64,000 nucleotides of DNA from Hymenobacter setariae (GCF_007713685.1 NZ_VMRJ01000001.1:124001-188000), one strand, 5' to 3'. Shown: positions 37,164-45,442, numbered from the stretch's first letter. The notes: a model not told the origin generated them from the sequence alone. Translations and numbers: made by a program.

Positions 37164-38909
37164 ATGCCGCTCCTTCGTTTTTTAAGTTTCTGGTTTTTGC
37201 TGGCGCTGACGGCCCTGTCGCTGCCCGCACAAACGCCGCGCCGCCCGGCCACCAAAGCGCCCGGGGCCCCAGCCACCGCTGCTACCCCCGCCAAAGGCAC
37301 ACCCGTGCAACTGCTGCCCGGCACCCGCGAGCTCCAAGGCGGCGTCTTCAACGGCGTGAAAATCCGTAAGCTGCTGGGCAACGTCAGCTTTAAGCAGGAA
37401 GACACCTTCTTGTACTGCGACTCGGCCTATCAATACCTAGACCGCAATGAAATTGAGGCCTTTAGCAACGTGCGTATCATCCAGAATGATACCGTTACTA
37501 TTAACGGCGACCGGGGCTTCTACGATGGCGACCGCCGCACGGCCCGCATGACCGGCAACGTGGTCATGCACGACCCGCGCATGACACTCACCACCTCGGT
37601 GCTTGACTACGACCTAACGCGCCAGACGGCTTACTACACCACCGGCGGCCACCTCACCGACCCGCAAAATACCCTCGATAGTCAGCAGGGCTTTTACGAT
37701 ACGCGCAGCAAAGTTTTTGTTTTTAAGCGAGATGTGCACCTCGTTTCCACTGATGTCAAGGGCAGTCAGACCGACTTGCGCAACGATACGCTGACGTTTA
37801 ATACTATTTCCAAAATAGCTTATTTCGACGGCCCTACCCGTATCAAAGGTCCGCAGGGCAACCTCTACGCCGAGAAAGGTGTGTACAACACCATTACCAG
37901 GGTATCCAATTTTCAGCGCAACGCCAAGATTGAAACGCCCAACTACCTGCTAGGTGGCGACCAGCTGGTGTACGACGAGGGCAAGCTCTACGGCGTAGCT
38001 ACGGGCCACGTCACGCTTATCTCGAAGAAGGACAACCTCTTGCTGCGCGGCGATGTGGGCCGCTATTGGCGCGCCCTCGGGCGTACCAAGCTCTATGGGA
38101 GTCGGCCGGTGGTGCGTAATATTTCGGGCCGCGATACACTGTATTTGGCCGCCGACACGCTGCTGAGTGTGGAGTCGCGCCCTACCAAAGTCAACCAGCG
38201 ACCCATCCTCTATGCGTGGCCCAAGGTGCAGATTTTTCGGGGTAACCTGCAGGGGCGTTGCGACTCGCTAACCTACGACCGGCAAGACAGCATCATTTAT
38301 CTCAACCGCGACCCCATCCTGTGGCAAGCTCACAACCAGATGACGTCCGATTCGATGGAAATTCGGCAGAAGCGCGGCCAGATTGACCAGGTGCGGATGT
38401 TTGCCAAAGCCTTCGTGATAGGGGAGGACACGCTGCATAATTTTAACCAGGTAAAAGGGCGTAACATTCTAGCGTATTTTAAGCAAAACCGCGTTAACCG
38501 TATCGATGTGCTTGGCAACGCCGAAAGCCTCTACTATGCGCTGGATGGCGATACGGTAGTAACGGGGGTGAATAAATCGCTCTCGGCCACCATCCGGCTA
38601 GCCTTTGCAGATGGTAAGATTAAGACGCTCAGCATGCTGGCCAATCCGGATGCTACATTTATCCCGCCGCACGAGCTTAAGGAAGACGATACCCGCCTGA
38701 AGGGTTATCGCTGGCGACCCACCGAGCGGCCCACGCGGCGCACTGTGTTTGGCAAGCACTTCGCCAGCGACATTAAGGCGAAAAAACCCAGGGCCAAGCC
38801 TAAACCTACCAAAATCAAGGCTAAACCCGCCGCTCGCAAGCGCTCCGCGCAACCTTCTAAGAAGCCTGTTGCACCAGCCAAAGCACCGGTGAGTGCAACC
38901 AAGCGCTAG
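37164..38909 (+). CDS. OstA-like (LptA/LptD N-domain type) envelope protein
   Basis: Protein of 581 aa. A signal peptide (FLSFWFLLALTALSLPAQ) precedes a long beta-jellyroll/OstA region made of repeated strands such as CDSAYQYLDRNEIEAFSNVR, FYDGDRRTARMTGNVVM and LYAEKGVYNTITR, over residues ~50-460. LptA-type proteins carry LPS across the periplasm. The Bacteroidota form is longer than LptA (~185 aa). The last ~60 residues are a Lys/Pro/Ala-rich basic tail of unknown role. bamD follows after 78 bp, and an LptF/G permease lies 8 kb upstream. Confidence 0.85.
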   Translation: MPLLRFLSFWFLLALTALSLPAQTPRRPATKAPGAPATAATPAKGTPVQLLPGTRELQGGVFNGVKIRKLLGNVSFKQEDTFLYCDSAYQYLDRNEIEAFSNVRIIQNDTVTINGDRGFYDGDRRTARMTGNVVMHDPRMTLTTSVLDYDLTRQTAYYTTGGHLTDPQNTLDSQQGFYDTRSKVFVFKRDVHLVSTDVKGSQTDLRNDTLTFNTISKIAYFDGPTRIKGPQGNLYAEKGVYNTITRVSNFQRNAKIETPNYLLGGDQLVYDEGKLYGVATGHVTLISKKDNLLLRGDVGRYWRALGRTKLYGSRPVVRNISGRDTLYLAADTLLSVESRPTKVNQRPILYAWPKVQIFRGNLQGRCDSLTYDRQDSIIYLNRDPILWQAHNQMTSDSMEIRQKRGQIDQVRMFAKAFVIGEDTLHNFNQVKGRNILAYFKQNRVNRIDVLGNAESLYYALDGDTVVTGVNKSLSATIRLAFADGKIKTLSMLANPDATFIPPHELKEDDTRLKGYRWRPTERPTRRTVFGKHFASDIKAKKPRAKPKPTKIKAKPAARKRSAQPSKKPVAPAKAPVSATKR

Positions 38910-38971
38910 GCACTGCAACTCTTAGGGGCAGTTCGGCGGAACGCAACAGTGCGCGCCCATCGTTTTCCTCG

Positions 38972-38979
38972 TACCTTTG
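38972..38979 (+). promoter_or_regulatory. -10-type box (TACCTTTG) of bamD
   Basis: Exact TAnnTTTG whose end is 8 nt before the bamD ATG (38988), the same spacing as at the OstA-like gene. Suggests a very short leader. No clear TTG at -33. Confidence 0.55.
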
Positions 38980-38987
38980 TCTTTCGT

Positions 38988-39821
38988 ATGCGATTTTCCC
39001 GTCTTATTTCTGCCGCGCTGCTGGCCAGCACCCTTTCGCTAGGGGCCTGCACGGGCTACCAGAAGCTGCTTAAAAGCACCAACGTCAACGAGAAGTACGA
39101 GGCTGCTATTAAGTACTACGACAAGGGTGACTACTTCCGGGCAGGTACGCTGCTGGAAGAAATGATTCCTTTGCTCAAAGGCCGGCCCGAAGCAGAGAAG
39201 GCGCAGTTTTACTTCGCCAACACCAACTTCATGCAGCGCAACTACGTGCTGAGCGCCTATTACTTCAAGCAGTTTACTGACACGTACCCCAACTCGTCGT
39301 ACACCGAGCAAGCCAACTTCTTGCGGGCTAAGTCGCTGTTCCGGGATTCGCCTGGCTACCAGCTCGACCAGACCAATACGGTATCGGCGCTGGAAGTAAT
39401 TCAGGATTACCTGAATACGTATCCGACTAGTGAATTTCGCGCTGAAGCGGAAAGCATGTCGCAGGAACTGCAGAAAAAGCTAGAGAACAAAGCGTTTCAA
39501 AGCGCAAAGCTCTACTACTCCTTGCGTTACAATCAGGCGGCTGTCACGGCCCTAGGTAACTTCAACCAGCAGTATCCAGCTTCTGTATTTGCCGAGCAGG
39601 CTGACTTTTTGCGGCTCACGGCGCAGTACGCTTGGGCTAAGGAAAGCATCGAAAGCAAGCAGCGCGAGCGCTTTATGGATGCAGTAGCCATTTACCAGCA
39701 CTTCATCGACACCTATCCGCAGAGCAAGAGCCTACACGCGGCTCAGACGATGTACGACGATAGCCGCGCCGAAATCGAACGCCTCAAAAGCCTCCCGGCC
39801 GACCCCACAGCTGCCAACTAA
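38988..39821 (+). CDS. bamD: outer-membrane protein assembly factor BamD
   Basis: Protein of 277 aa. Lipoprotein signal MRFSRLISAALLASTLSLGA followed by the lipid-attachment Cys (LGAC). The mature part is TPR-like and matches BamD (KYEAAIKYYDKGDYFRAGTL, FADTYPNSS-type repeats, RAKSLFRDSPGYQLDQT). It is the essential lipoprotein of the BAM complex that inserts beta-barrel proteins. A longer frame starts at 38949, but the ATG at 38988 gives a correct lipoprotein leader. First gene of a cluster continuing with rpoZ, coaC, coaB, porD and recN. Confidence 0.92.
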   Translation: MRFSRLISAALLASTLSLGACTGYQKLLKSTNVNEKYEAAIKYYDKGDYFRAGTLLEEMIPLLKGRPEAEKAQFYFANTNFMQRNYVLSAYYFKQFTDTYPNSSYTEQANFLRAKSLFRDSPGYQLDQTNTVSALEVIQDYLNTYPTSEFRAEAESMSQELQKKLENKAFQSAKLYYSLRYNQAAVTALGNFNQQYPASVFAEQADFLRLTAQYAWAKESIESKQRERFMDAVAIYQHFIDTYPQSKSLHAAQTMYDDSRAEIERLKSLPADPTAAN

Positions 39822-39829
39822 CGATTACC

Positions 39830-39898
39830 AGTCGGTTGGTAATGGATTAATTACCAGTAATAACTGACCGGTAACAACTTACCAGTAACAATTAACAT
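39830..39898. repeat. short tandem-like TTACCAGTAA motif array
   Basis: Between bamD and rpoZ the word (T)TACCAGT(AA) or ACCGGTAAC recurs about four times, plus the inverse TTGGTAAT. It ends in AACAATTAACA, like the other AT-rich intergenic motifs at 3746 and 42530. Confidence 0.5.
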
Positions 39899-39902
39899 CT
39901 CC

Positions 39903-40241
39903 ATGAAGACTCCCGCTTCTGCCTCCATCATCACCCGCAACCTGGCCGACATCACCACGGATAAAGGCAACGTTTACGAGGCGATTTCTATCATCTCGAA
40001 GCGCGCCAACCAACTGTCGGTGAAGCTGAAAGAAGAGCTCAGCGAAAAGCTGGCCGAGTTTGCCACTACCGTTGATAACCTCGAAGAAGTGTTCGAAAAC
40101 CGTGAGCAGATTGAAATCAGCAAGCAGTACGAGCGCCAGCCCAAGCCCACCAGCCAAGCTATCGAAGAGTTCATTGCAGGCGAACTGCACTACGAAACTC
40201 CCGAGGTAGCGCCCATCGTTATTCCTCGCGAGCTGTTCTAG
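39903..40241 (+). CDS. rpoZ: RNA polymerase omega subunit (Bacteroidota RpoZ type)
   Basis: Protein of 112 aa. It has the short conserved omega segment for folding around beta-prime: SIITRNLADITTDKGNVYEA, AISIISKRANQLS, and a helical tail (EEFIAGELHYE). This is the divergent RpoZ/K-like family found beside coaBC in Bacteroidota. It stabilises RNA polymerase. Neighbouring order bamD-rpoZ-coaC supports the call. Confidence 0.88.
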   Translation: MKTPASASIITRNLADITTDKGNVYEAISIISKRANQLSVKLKEELSEKLAEFATTVDNLEEVFENREQIEISKQYERQPKPTSQAIEEFIAGELHYETPEVAPIVIPRELF

Positions 40242-40296
40242 GCTTGAGTAGCGTGCTTCGTGCCGGGTGCCTAGGTTTGTGTTCCTTTACGAGCCC

Positions 40297-40884
40297 ATGA
40301 CAACCTCAGCTACCAGCCTCGAGCCCCACGCTTCATTGCAGAACCGCCGCTTGCTCCTAGGGGTCAGCGGTAGCATTGCGGCCTACAAAGCTGCCCCGCT
40401 AACCCGCCTGCTAGTGAAAGCCGGCGCGGAAGTGCAAGTAATTCTGACCGAAGCAGCTACGGCCTTCGTTACACCGCTTACCCTAGGTACTCTCTCCAAA
40501 AAGCCCGTCTTGACGGGCTTTTTGCGTGATGCGGCCAGTGGGCAGTGGCACAACCACGTCGAGCTAGGGCTGTGGGCCGAGGCCCTCGTGATTGCGCCAG
40601 CTAGCGCCAACACCATCGGTCAGCTTGCCAATGGATTGTGTCCTAATCTGCTCAGTGCTGTGTATTTGTCGGCGCGCTGCCCGGTGTTTTTGGCCCCGGC
40701 CATGGACCTGGACATGTACGCGCACCCGGCCGTGACGCAAAATTTGCAGCGCCTACGCTCGTTCGGTAACCATATTTTTGACTCGCCTAGCGGCGAACTA
40801 GCCAGCGGCTTGGCCGGACCAGGCCGCATGCTGGAGCCCGAAGAAATAGTAACTGAACTAGCGCAGTTTTTCGCGCAGCGCTAG
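40297..40884 (+). CDS. coaC: phosphopantothenoylcysteine decarboxylase domain protein (CoaC), separate from CoaB
   Basis: Protein of 195 aa with a flavodoxin-like HFCD fold: RRLLLGVSGSIAAYKA, AEALVIAPASANTIGQLANGL, and the His of the active site (H87, NHVELG). It decarboxylates phosphopantothenoylcysteine with FMN in coenzyme A synthesis. Two positions differ from E. coli Dfp: the PXMN asparagine is D137 (PAMDLDMY) and the flap cysteine is S170 (ELASGLAGPGRM). I believe this pattern is common in Bacteroidota, so it is probably active. The usual fusion to CoaB is missing; CoaB is the next gene. A GTG at 40267 would add 10 residues. Confidence 0.88.
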   Translation: MTTSATSLEPHASLQNRRLLLGVSGSIAAYKAAPLTRLLVKAGAEVQVILTEAATAFVTPLTLGTLSKKPVLTGFLRDAASGQWHNHVELGLWAEALVIAPASANTIGQLANGLCPNLLSAVYLSARCPVFLAPAMDLDMYAHPAVTQNLQRLRSFGNHIFDSPSGELASGLAGPGRMLEPEEIVTELAQFFAQR

Positions 40885-40954
40885 CATGCCGCCAGTGGAA
40901 AAGAGCAATAGACTACTACGAGCGATTGCTTAGTGGTAATTATTAATTGAAAAG

Positions 40955-41608
40955 ATGCACGTTCTTCTTACGGCGGGCCCTACCTATGAGCCGCTCGACC
41001 CAGTGCGCTTCCTAGGTAACCGCTCAACGGGTAAAATGGGCTATGCGCTGGCCGACGCCTTTGCTGAGGCGGGGGCTAACGTAACGCTCATCAGCGGACC
41101 CGTGCAGCTGGCGGCGCCAGCCAGCTCCCGCATTCGCACGGTGCGGGTCGAAACTGCGCAGCAGATGTATGAGGCCGCCGCGCAGGTAGCGTCCGCGGCC
41201 GATGTGTGGGTGTTCGCCGCGGCTGTGGCTGACTACCGGCCCGCGGTAGTAGAGCCCGAGAAAATTAAAAAATCCGGCGAAACGCTCACGCTAGAGCTGG
41301 TCAAGAACGTGGACATTGCTGCCACGCTCGGTCAAACCAAGCGGCCTGAACAATTTGCGGTAGGTTTTGCGTTGGAGACTACGAACGAGCTGGCGCATGC
41401 CCTAGGCAAGCTGCAGCGCAAAAACTTCGACCTAGTCGTGCTTAATTCTTTGCGCGATGCGGGCGCCGGCTTTGGCCACGATACCAATAAAGTATCGGTG
41501 CTAGACCGCGCCGGCCAGGTGCTTAACTTTGAGTTGCAAGCTAAAACCGACCTAGCCCGCGAGCTAGTGCAGCTCATTCAGTCCCGATTTGTTATTTCCC
41601 ATGCGTAA
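40955..41608 (+). CDS. coaB: phosphopantothenate-cysteine ligase domain protein (CoaB), separate from CoaC
   Basis: Protein of 217 aa. The CoaB hallmark is at the start: LLTAGPTYEPLDPVRFLGNR, STGKMGYALADAF. Then VFAAAVADYRP, KIKKS and the C-terminal cofactor motif (FDLVVLNSLRD) complete the CTP-dependent ligase. It joins phosphopantothenate and cysteine before CoaC acts. It begins its own ATG 70 bp after coaC and in another frame, with stops between, so the pair is split rather than a frameshifted fusion. Its stop overlaps the porD start by 8 bp. Confidence 0.9.
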   Translation: MHVLLTAGPTYEPLDPVRFLGNRSTGKMGYALADAFAEAGANVTLISGPVQLAAPASSRIRTVRVETAQQMYEAAAQVASAADVWVFAAAVADYRPAVVEPEKIKKSGETLTLELVKNVDIAATLGQTKRPEQFAVGFALETTNELAHALGKLQRKNFDLVVLNSLRDAGAGFGHDTNKVSVLDRAGQVLNFELQAKTDLARELVQLIQSRFVISHA

Positions 41609-42527
41609 CGTATTCACGGTGTTGGCCTTGCTACTGGGGTTGCTGGCCGCGTGCCCTGTCCAGGCTCAGGAGCTAAATGCCGACGTGCAGGTGTCGCTTC
41701 AAAACGTAACCATCACCGACGCCACGCTGGTAAACCAGATGCAGGCCGAGATGCGCCGCATCTTAAACGAAACCCCCTGGACGCGGCTCACCTACGGCCC
41801 CAATGAGCGTATCAACCTGCGCATGTTCGTAGGCATTACCGCTATTCCGCAGAACGGCACCTACGTGGCTACGATGCGCCTGATTGCGACGCGCCCAGTG
41901 TACGGCACAGGCTACGAAACCAACGTGCTGAGTCTCAACGACCGCAATTTTATTTTCAACTTCTCACCGGCCGCGCCTATTTCGTTTATTCCGGGTAGCA
42001 ACACCTTCACGAGCAACCTGGCCTCGCTGCTAGGCTTCTACGCTTACCTGGTTATTGGTACCGACCAAGACACGTTTGCACGCCTAGGGGGCTCGCCGTA
42101 CTACGACCAAGCGCGCCTGATAATGCAGTACTCGGCAGGCCAGACCACAACCACTGGTGAAACTGATACCGGGTGGACTGATTCAAGCCCCACCAATCGC
42201 TACTGGTTGCTTAATAACCTTACCGACCCGCAACTTGAACCTTTCCGCACCAGCCTTTATGCTTATTACCGGCAAGGGATGGATATGTTCATCGAGAAGC
42301 CGGGCGATGCCCGAACCTCAATTATGGAAGCGCTGAGCGCTATTCAGAAAGCCAATGTTATCCGGCCGGGTACGCTGTTCGTGCGCGCCTTCTTTAATGC
42401 GAAGGCTGATGAGATTACCAACATATTCCGCACCGGCACTCCTGAGCAGAAGCAACAGCTTGTCACCATGCTCAGCGATGCCGACCCCGATAACCTAGCA
42501 AAGTACCAGACGCTGTTAAGACCTTAA
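41601..42527 (+). CDS. porD: type IX secretion system protein PorD (DUF4835)
   Basis: Protein of 308 aa. Signal peptide MRNVFTVLALLLGLLAA with cleavage near VQAQ, then the family start ELNADVQVSLQNV...ATLVNQMQAEM and ETPWTRLTYGPNERINL. Further conserved parts are FVRAFFNAKADEI and the Asp/Pro ending. PorD is needed for assembly of the T9SS in the periplasm/outer membrane. It overlaps coaB by 8 bp (ATGCGTAA), so translation may be coupled, and recN follows. Two T9SS cargo proteins in this window fit an active system. Confidence 0.85.
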   Translation: MRNVFTVLALLLGLLAACPVQAQELNADVQVSLQNVTITDATLVNQMQAEMRRILNETPWTRLTYGPNERINLRMFVGITAIPQNGTYVATMRLIATRPVYGTGYETNVLSLNDRNFIFNFSPAAPISFIPGSNTFTSNLASLLGFYAYLVIGTDQDTFARLGGSPYYDQARLIMQYSAGQTTTTGETDTGWTDSSPTNRYWLLNNLTDPQLEPFRTSLYAYYRQGMDMFIEKPGDARTSIMEALSAIQKANVIRPGTLFVRAFFNAKADEITNIFRTGTPEQKQQLVTMLSDADPDNLAKYQTLLRP

Positions 42528-42529
42528 AT

Positions 42530-42620
42530 TCATTTAACAATTACCATTTGATAGTTGACAGCCATTTCTTGTCGGCTCAACGTTAGCTGTTGAATGATAA
42601 TTGATTGTTGTTAAATGACG
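42530..42620. repeat. imperfect AT-rich palindrome upstream of recN
   Basis: TTCATTTAACAATTACC...GACAGC (from 42530) is matched in reverse complement by GCTGTTGAATGATAATTG...TTAAATGA (to ~42618), with several mismatches. The words TTAACAATTACC recur in other gaps of this window. It spans the whole porD-recN gap. Confidence 0.45.
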
Positions 42621-42622
42621 CT

Positions 42623-44296
42623 ATGCTACTCGATTTACGTATCCAGAATTATGCTCTTATTGAGCAGCTAGAGCTGCGGCCCTCGCCGCTGCTCAATATT
42701 ATTACCGGCGAAACGGGGGCGGGCAAATCTATTATGCTCGGCGCCATTGGGCTGCTGCTCGGCAACCGGGCCGACTCGCGCATGCTCTTCAACACCGAGC
42801 GCAAGTGCGTGATTGAGGGACAGTTTGATATCAAAAACTATCAGTTGCAAGATATTTTTGAGTCGGAGGACCTAGACTACGACGCGCAGTGCATTCTGCG
42901 GCGCGAAATCAGCCCCTCAGGCAAGTCGCGGGCCTTCGTCAACGATACGCCAGTGACGCTGGAAGCCTTGCGTAAGATTGGCGCGAACCTGATGGATATT
43001 CACTCGCAGCACGATACGCTGCTGCTGGGCGATGCCGTATTTCAGCTCAACCTGCTCGACCTTTACGCCAATCTGGTGCCGACCCGCACGCAGTACGGCA
43101 ATGCCTACCGCCAATACCGCCGGCTCGAAGCCGACCTCAAGACCCTGGAAGACCAGGCTGCGCAGGCTAGCAAAGAGTTGGATTACAACAGTTTCTTGCT
43201 GAGCGAGCTGGAAGAAGCCAATCTCGATAAGGAAGACCAGGAAGCCCTGGAGCAGGAGGTAAAGCAACTAGAGCACGCCGAAGAAATTAAGTACAAGCTC
43301 AGCCAGGCTTTGCACGGTCTGCGCGACAGCGAGTACTGCGCTACCGGCAATATGAAAGATGCGGCGGTGCTCCTAGGTCAGGTAGCAGGCTACTCCGACG
43401 CCTTCAAGGACCTGAAGCAACGGCTCGATTCATGCCTCATTGAATTGCATGATGTGGCCGACGAGGTAGAGGCCGCCGAGCGCCGCACCGAGGGCGACCC
43501 TGGCCGCGCTGAGGAGCTGCAAGCCCGCCTCACGGTACTTTACAACCTGCAGCGCAAGCACCAGCGTCGCGATGTGCCCGGCCTGCTCGAAACCCGCGAG
43601 GACCTGCGCCAGAAAGTAGGCTCGGTGCTGAACTTAGACAAGGAAATAACGCGCCTGCGTAAAGATTCGGACGCCGCCCTGGCCCAAGCTACTAAGCAGG
43701 CCGCCCGGCTGTCGGATAGTCGCCGCAAGTCGTTCCCGAAGTTTGAGAAAGAGCTCAGTACGTTGCTGGCCGACCTTGGCATGCCGCACGCACGCATCGT
43801 GGTGGAGCACAAAATCGGCCCCCTAGGGGCTAGTGGCTCCGATGTAGTGAGCATCTTGTTTACGGCTAATAAGGGCGCGCAACCTCAAACGCTGAGCAAA
43901 GCCGCTTCGGGCGGTGAGTTTTCGCGCTTGATGCTGTGCATCAAGTACATGTTAGCTGATAAAACGGCCCTGCCTACGATAGTATTTGACGAAATCGACA
44001 CCGGTATCAGCGGCGAAATCGCGGTGAAGGTGGGCCGCATGATGCAGCAAATGGCTCACAAGCACCAGCTGGTGGCCATTTCGCACTTACCGCAAATGGC
44101 CGCGGCTGGCGACACGCACTACTTCGTGTACAAGGAAGACCGCGCCGACCGCACCGTGAGCCGCATCCGGCAATTGAGCCAAGACGAGCGCATTAAGGAA
44201 ATAGCCCACATGATAGCCGGTGCCAAACCTAGCGAAAATGCTTTCCAGAGTGCCCGCGAATTACTGGCGCTACGCGGCGAAGAGCTGGTAGGGTAG
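42623..44296 (+). CDS. recN: DNA repair protein RecN
   Basis: Protein of 557 aa. Walker A (IITGETGAGKSIML) at residues ~28-42, a long central coiled coil (~150-380, rich in Glu/Leu/Arg), the ABC signature (SKAASGGEFSRLMLCIK) and Walker B (PTIVFDEIDTGISG). SMC-like ATPase that acts at double-strand breaks. The frame extends to 42605, but the ATG at 42623 begins the proper MLLDLRIQNYALIEQLEL. Upstream is an AT-rich imperfect palindrome; downstream a large perfect hairpin. Confidence 0.95.
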   Translation: MLLDLRIQNYALIEQLELRPSPLLNIITGETGAGKSIMLGAIGLLLGNRADSRMLFNTERKCVIEGQFDIKNYQLQDIFESEDLDYDAQCILRREISPSGKSRAFVNDTPVTLEALRKIGANLMDIHSQHDTLLLGDAVFQLNLLDLYANLVPTRTQYGNAYRQYRRLEADLKTLEDQAAQASKELDYNSFLLSELEEANLDKEDQEALEQEVKQLEHAEEIKYKLSQALHGLRDSEYCATGNMKDAAVLLGQVAGYSDAFKDLKQRLDSCLIELHDVADEVEAAERRTEGDPGRAEELQARLTVLYNLQRKHQRRDVPGLLETREDLRQKVGSVLNLDKEITRLRKDSDAALAQATKQAARLSDSRRKSFPKFEKELSTLLADLGMPHARIVVEHKIGPLGASGSDVVSILFTANKGAQPQTLSKAASGGEFSRLMLCIKYMLADKTALPTIVFDEIDTGISGEIAVKVGRMMQQMAHKHQLVAISHLPQMAAAGDTHYFVYKEDRADRTVSRIRQLSQDERIKEIAHMIAGAKPSENAFQSARELLALRGEELVG

Positions 44297-44313
44297 AAGC
44301 TGATAATCAGTCG

Positions 44314-44401
44314 GCTGCCATGCCGATAAAGGAAGCCTCTTATCAGGGTGACGAACGGTAGTTCGGCTCTGGCAAGAGGCTTCCTTTATCGGCATGGCAG
44401 C
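44314..44401. repeat. perfect 28-bp inverted repeat between recN and fabI
   Basis: Arms 44314-44341 and 44374-44401 are exact reverse complements around a 32-nt loop. The inner part GGAAGCCTCTT resembles the CGAAGCATCTT of the dispersed hairpin family (45343, 47700, 49871), and the outer CCATGC resembles TCATGC, so it may be a diverged member. No T run follows; the fabI -10 box begins 6 nt after it. Confidence 0.85.
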
Positions 44402-44406
44402 TTAGT

Positions 44407-44414
44407 GTACTTTT
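44407..44414 (+). promoter_or_regulatory. -10-type box (TACTTTTG) of fabI
   Basis: Exact TAnnTTTG, 24 nt before the ATG at 44439. The -33 position lies inside the right arm of the inverted repeat and holds no TTG, so hairpin DNA structure could matter. Confidence 0.6.
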
Positions 44415-44438
44415 GTGGGGCTAACCCTGACTATTCTC

Positions 44439-45272
44439 ATGTCCCACAACCTCCTCGCCGGCAAAGTCGGCATCATCTCCGGCGCCCTCAACTCGCAGTC
44501 TATCGCCTGGAAAGTCGCCCAGAAAGCCCATGCCGAAGGGGCCCGCATTGTGCTCACCAACGCGCCGCTGGCCATGCGGATGGGCGAAATCAAGGCCCTA
44601 GCCGCCGAAATCGACGCGCCCATCATTCCGGCCGATGCTACGTCGATGGAAGAGCTCGGCACGTTGTTCACCGAAGCTCAAGCGCACTTTGGCGGCAAAA
44701 TCGACTTCGTGCTGCACTCGATTGGCATGAGCGCTAACATCCGTAAGGGCAAGAGCTACGGCGACCTCGACTATAAATTTTTCCAGCAGACGCTGGACGT
44801 ATCGGCGCTGTCTTTTCACAAGATGATGGCCGTTGCCGAGAAGCAAGACGCTCTCAATGAGTGGGCCAGCATCGTGGGCCTGAGCTACATCGCGGCTCAG
44901 CGCGCCTTCCTCGATTACACCGATATGTCGCAAGCCAAAGCGGTACTTGAAAGCATCGCCCGCAGCTACGGCCAGCGCCTAGGTAGCCTCAAGAAGGTGC
45001 GCGTGAACACCATCTCGCAGTCGCCAACCAAGACTACGGCTGGTACCGGTATCAGCGGCTTCAACGCATTTTATGAGTATGCCGACAAAATGGCGCCGCT
45101 TGGCAATGCGCCCGCCGAGGCCTGCGCCGATTACTGCGTGTCGCTCTTCTCGGACCTCACCCGCTTCGTGACCATGCAAAACCTGATGCACGACGGCGGC
45201 TTCAGCAGCGTGGGCATCTCGGAGGCCATTGTGGATGCTATCACCAAGGCATCGGCCGAGTCGGCCCAATAA
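44439..45272 (+). CDS. fabI: enoyl-[acyl-carrier-protein] reductase (NADH)
   Basis: Protein of 277 aa, SDR fold of FabI type. Starts MSHNLLAGKVGIISGALNSQ; the Y-x6-K catalytic pair is Y160 and K167 (DYTDMSQAK). NAD binding motif KIDFVLHSIGMS and the substrate loop GISGFNAFYEYADKMAP are present. It reduces the enoyl-ACP double bond in the last step of fatty-acid elongation. It has its own promoter, and a strong terminator follows. Confidence 0.94.
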   Translation: MSHNLLAGKVGIISGALNSQSIAWKVAQKAHAEGARIVLTNAPLAMRMGEIKALAAEIDAPIIPADATSMEELGTLFTEAQAHFGGKIDFVLHSIGMSANIRKGKSYGDLDYKFFQQTLDVSALSFHKMMAVAEKQDALNEWASIVGLSYIAAQRAFLDYTDMSQAKAVLESIARSYGQRLGSLKKVRVNTISQSPTKTTAGTGISGFNAFYEYADKMAPLGNAPAEACADYCVSLFSDLTRFVTMQNLMHDGGFSSVGISEAIVDAITKASAESAQ

Positions 45273-45289
45273 GCGGTACCTAGGGTGCT

Positions 45290-45328
45290 AACAAAGAAGC
45301 CCGGCTGGATAAGCCGGGCTTCTTTGTT
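45290..45328 (+). terminator. rho-independent terminator after fabI
   Basis: Stem AACAAAGAAGCCCGGCT / AGCCGGGCTTCTTTGTT with a 4-5-nt loop and TTTTT after it. Confidence 0.93.
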
Positions 45329-45342
45329 TTTAATGCTCTCCT

Positions 45343-45425
45343 CTGTCATGCTGAGCTTGCGAAGCATCTTCTCACATCTGGACTAACCTAGCGTGAGAAG
45401 ATGCTTCGCAAGCTCAGCATGACAG
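45343..45425. repeat. dispersed inverted repeat (hairpin element), copy 2
   Basis: Perfect 33-bp arms 45343-45375 and 45393-45425 around a 17-nt loop; the arm begins CTGTCATGCTGAGCTTGCGA. It lies between the fabI terminator and the convergent SDR gene, at the 3' end of both. Confidence 0.9.
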
Positions 45426-45442
45426 AAGGGAAGGAGCGAGTG

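Noticed and set aside
44314..44401. Rho-independent terminator for recN
   Set aside because: The stem is ideal but the loop is 32 nt and no T tract follows on either side.
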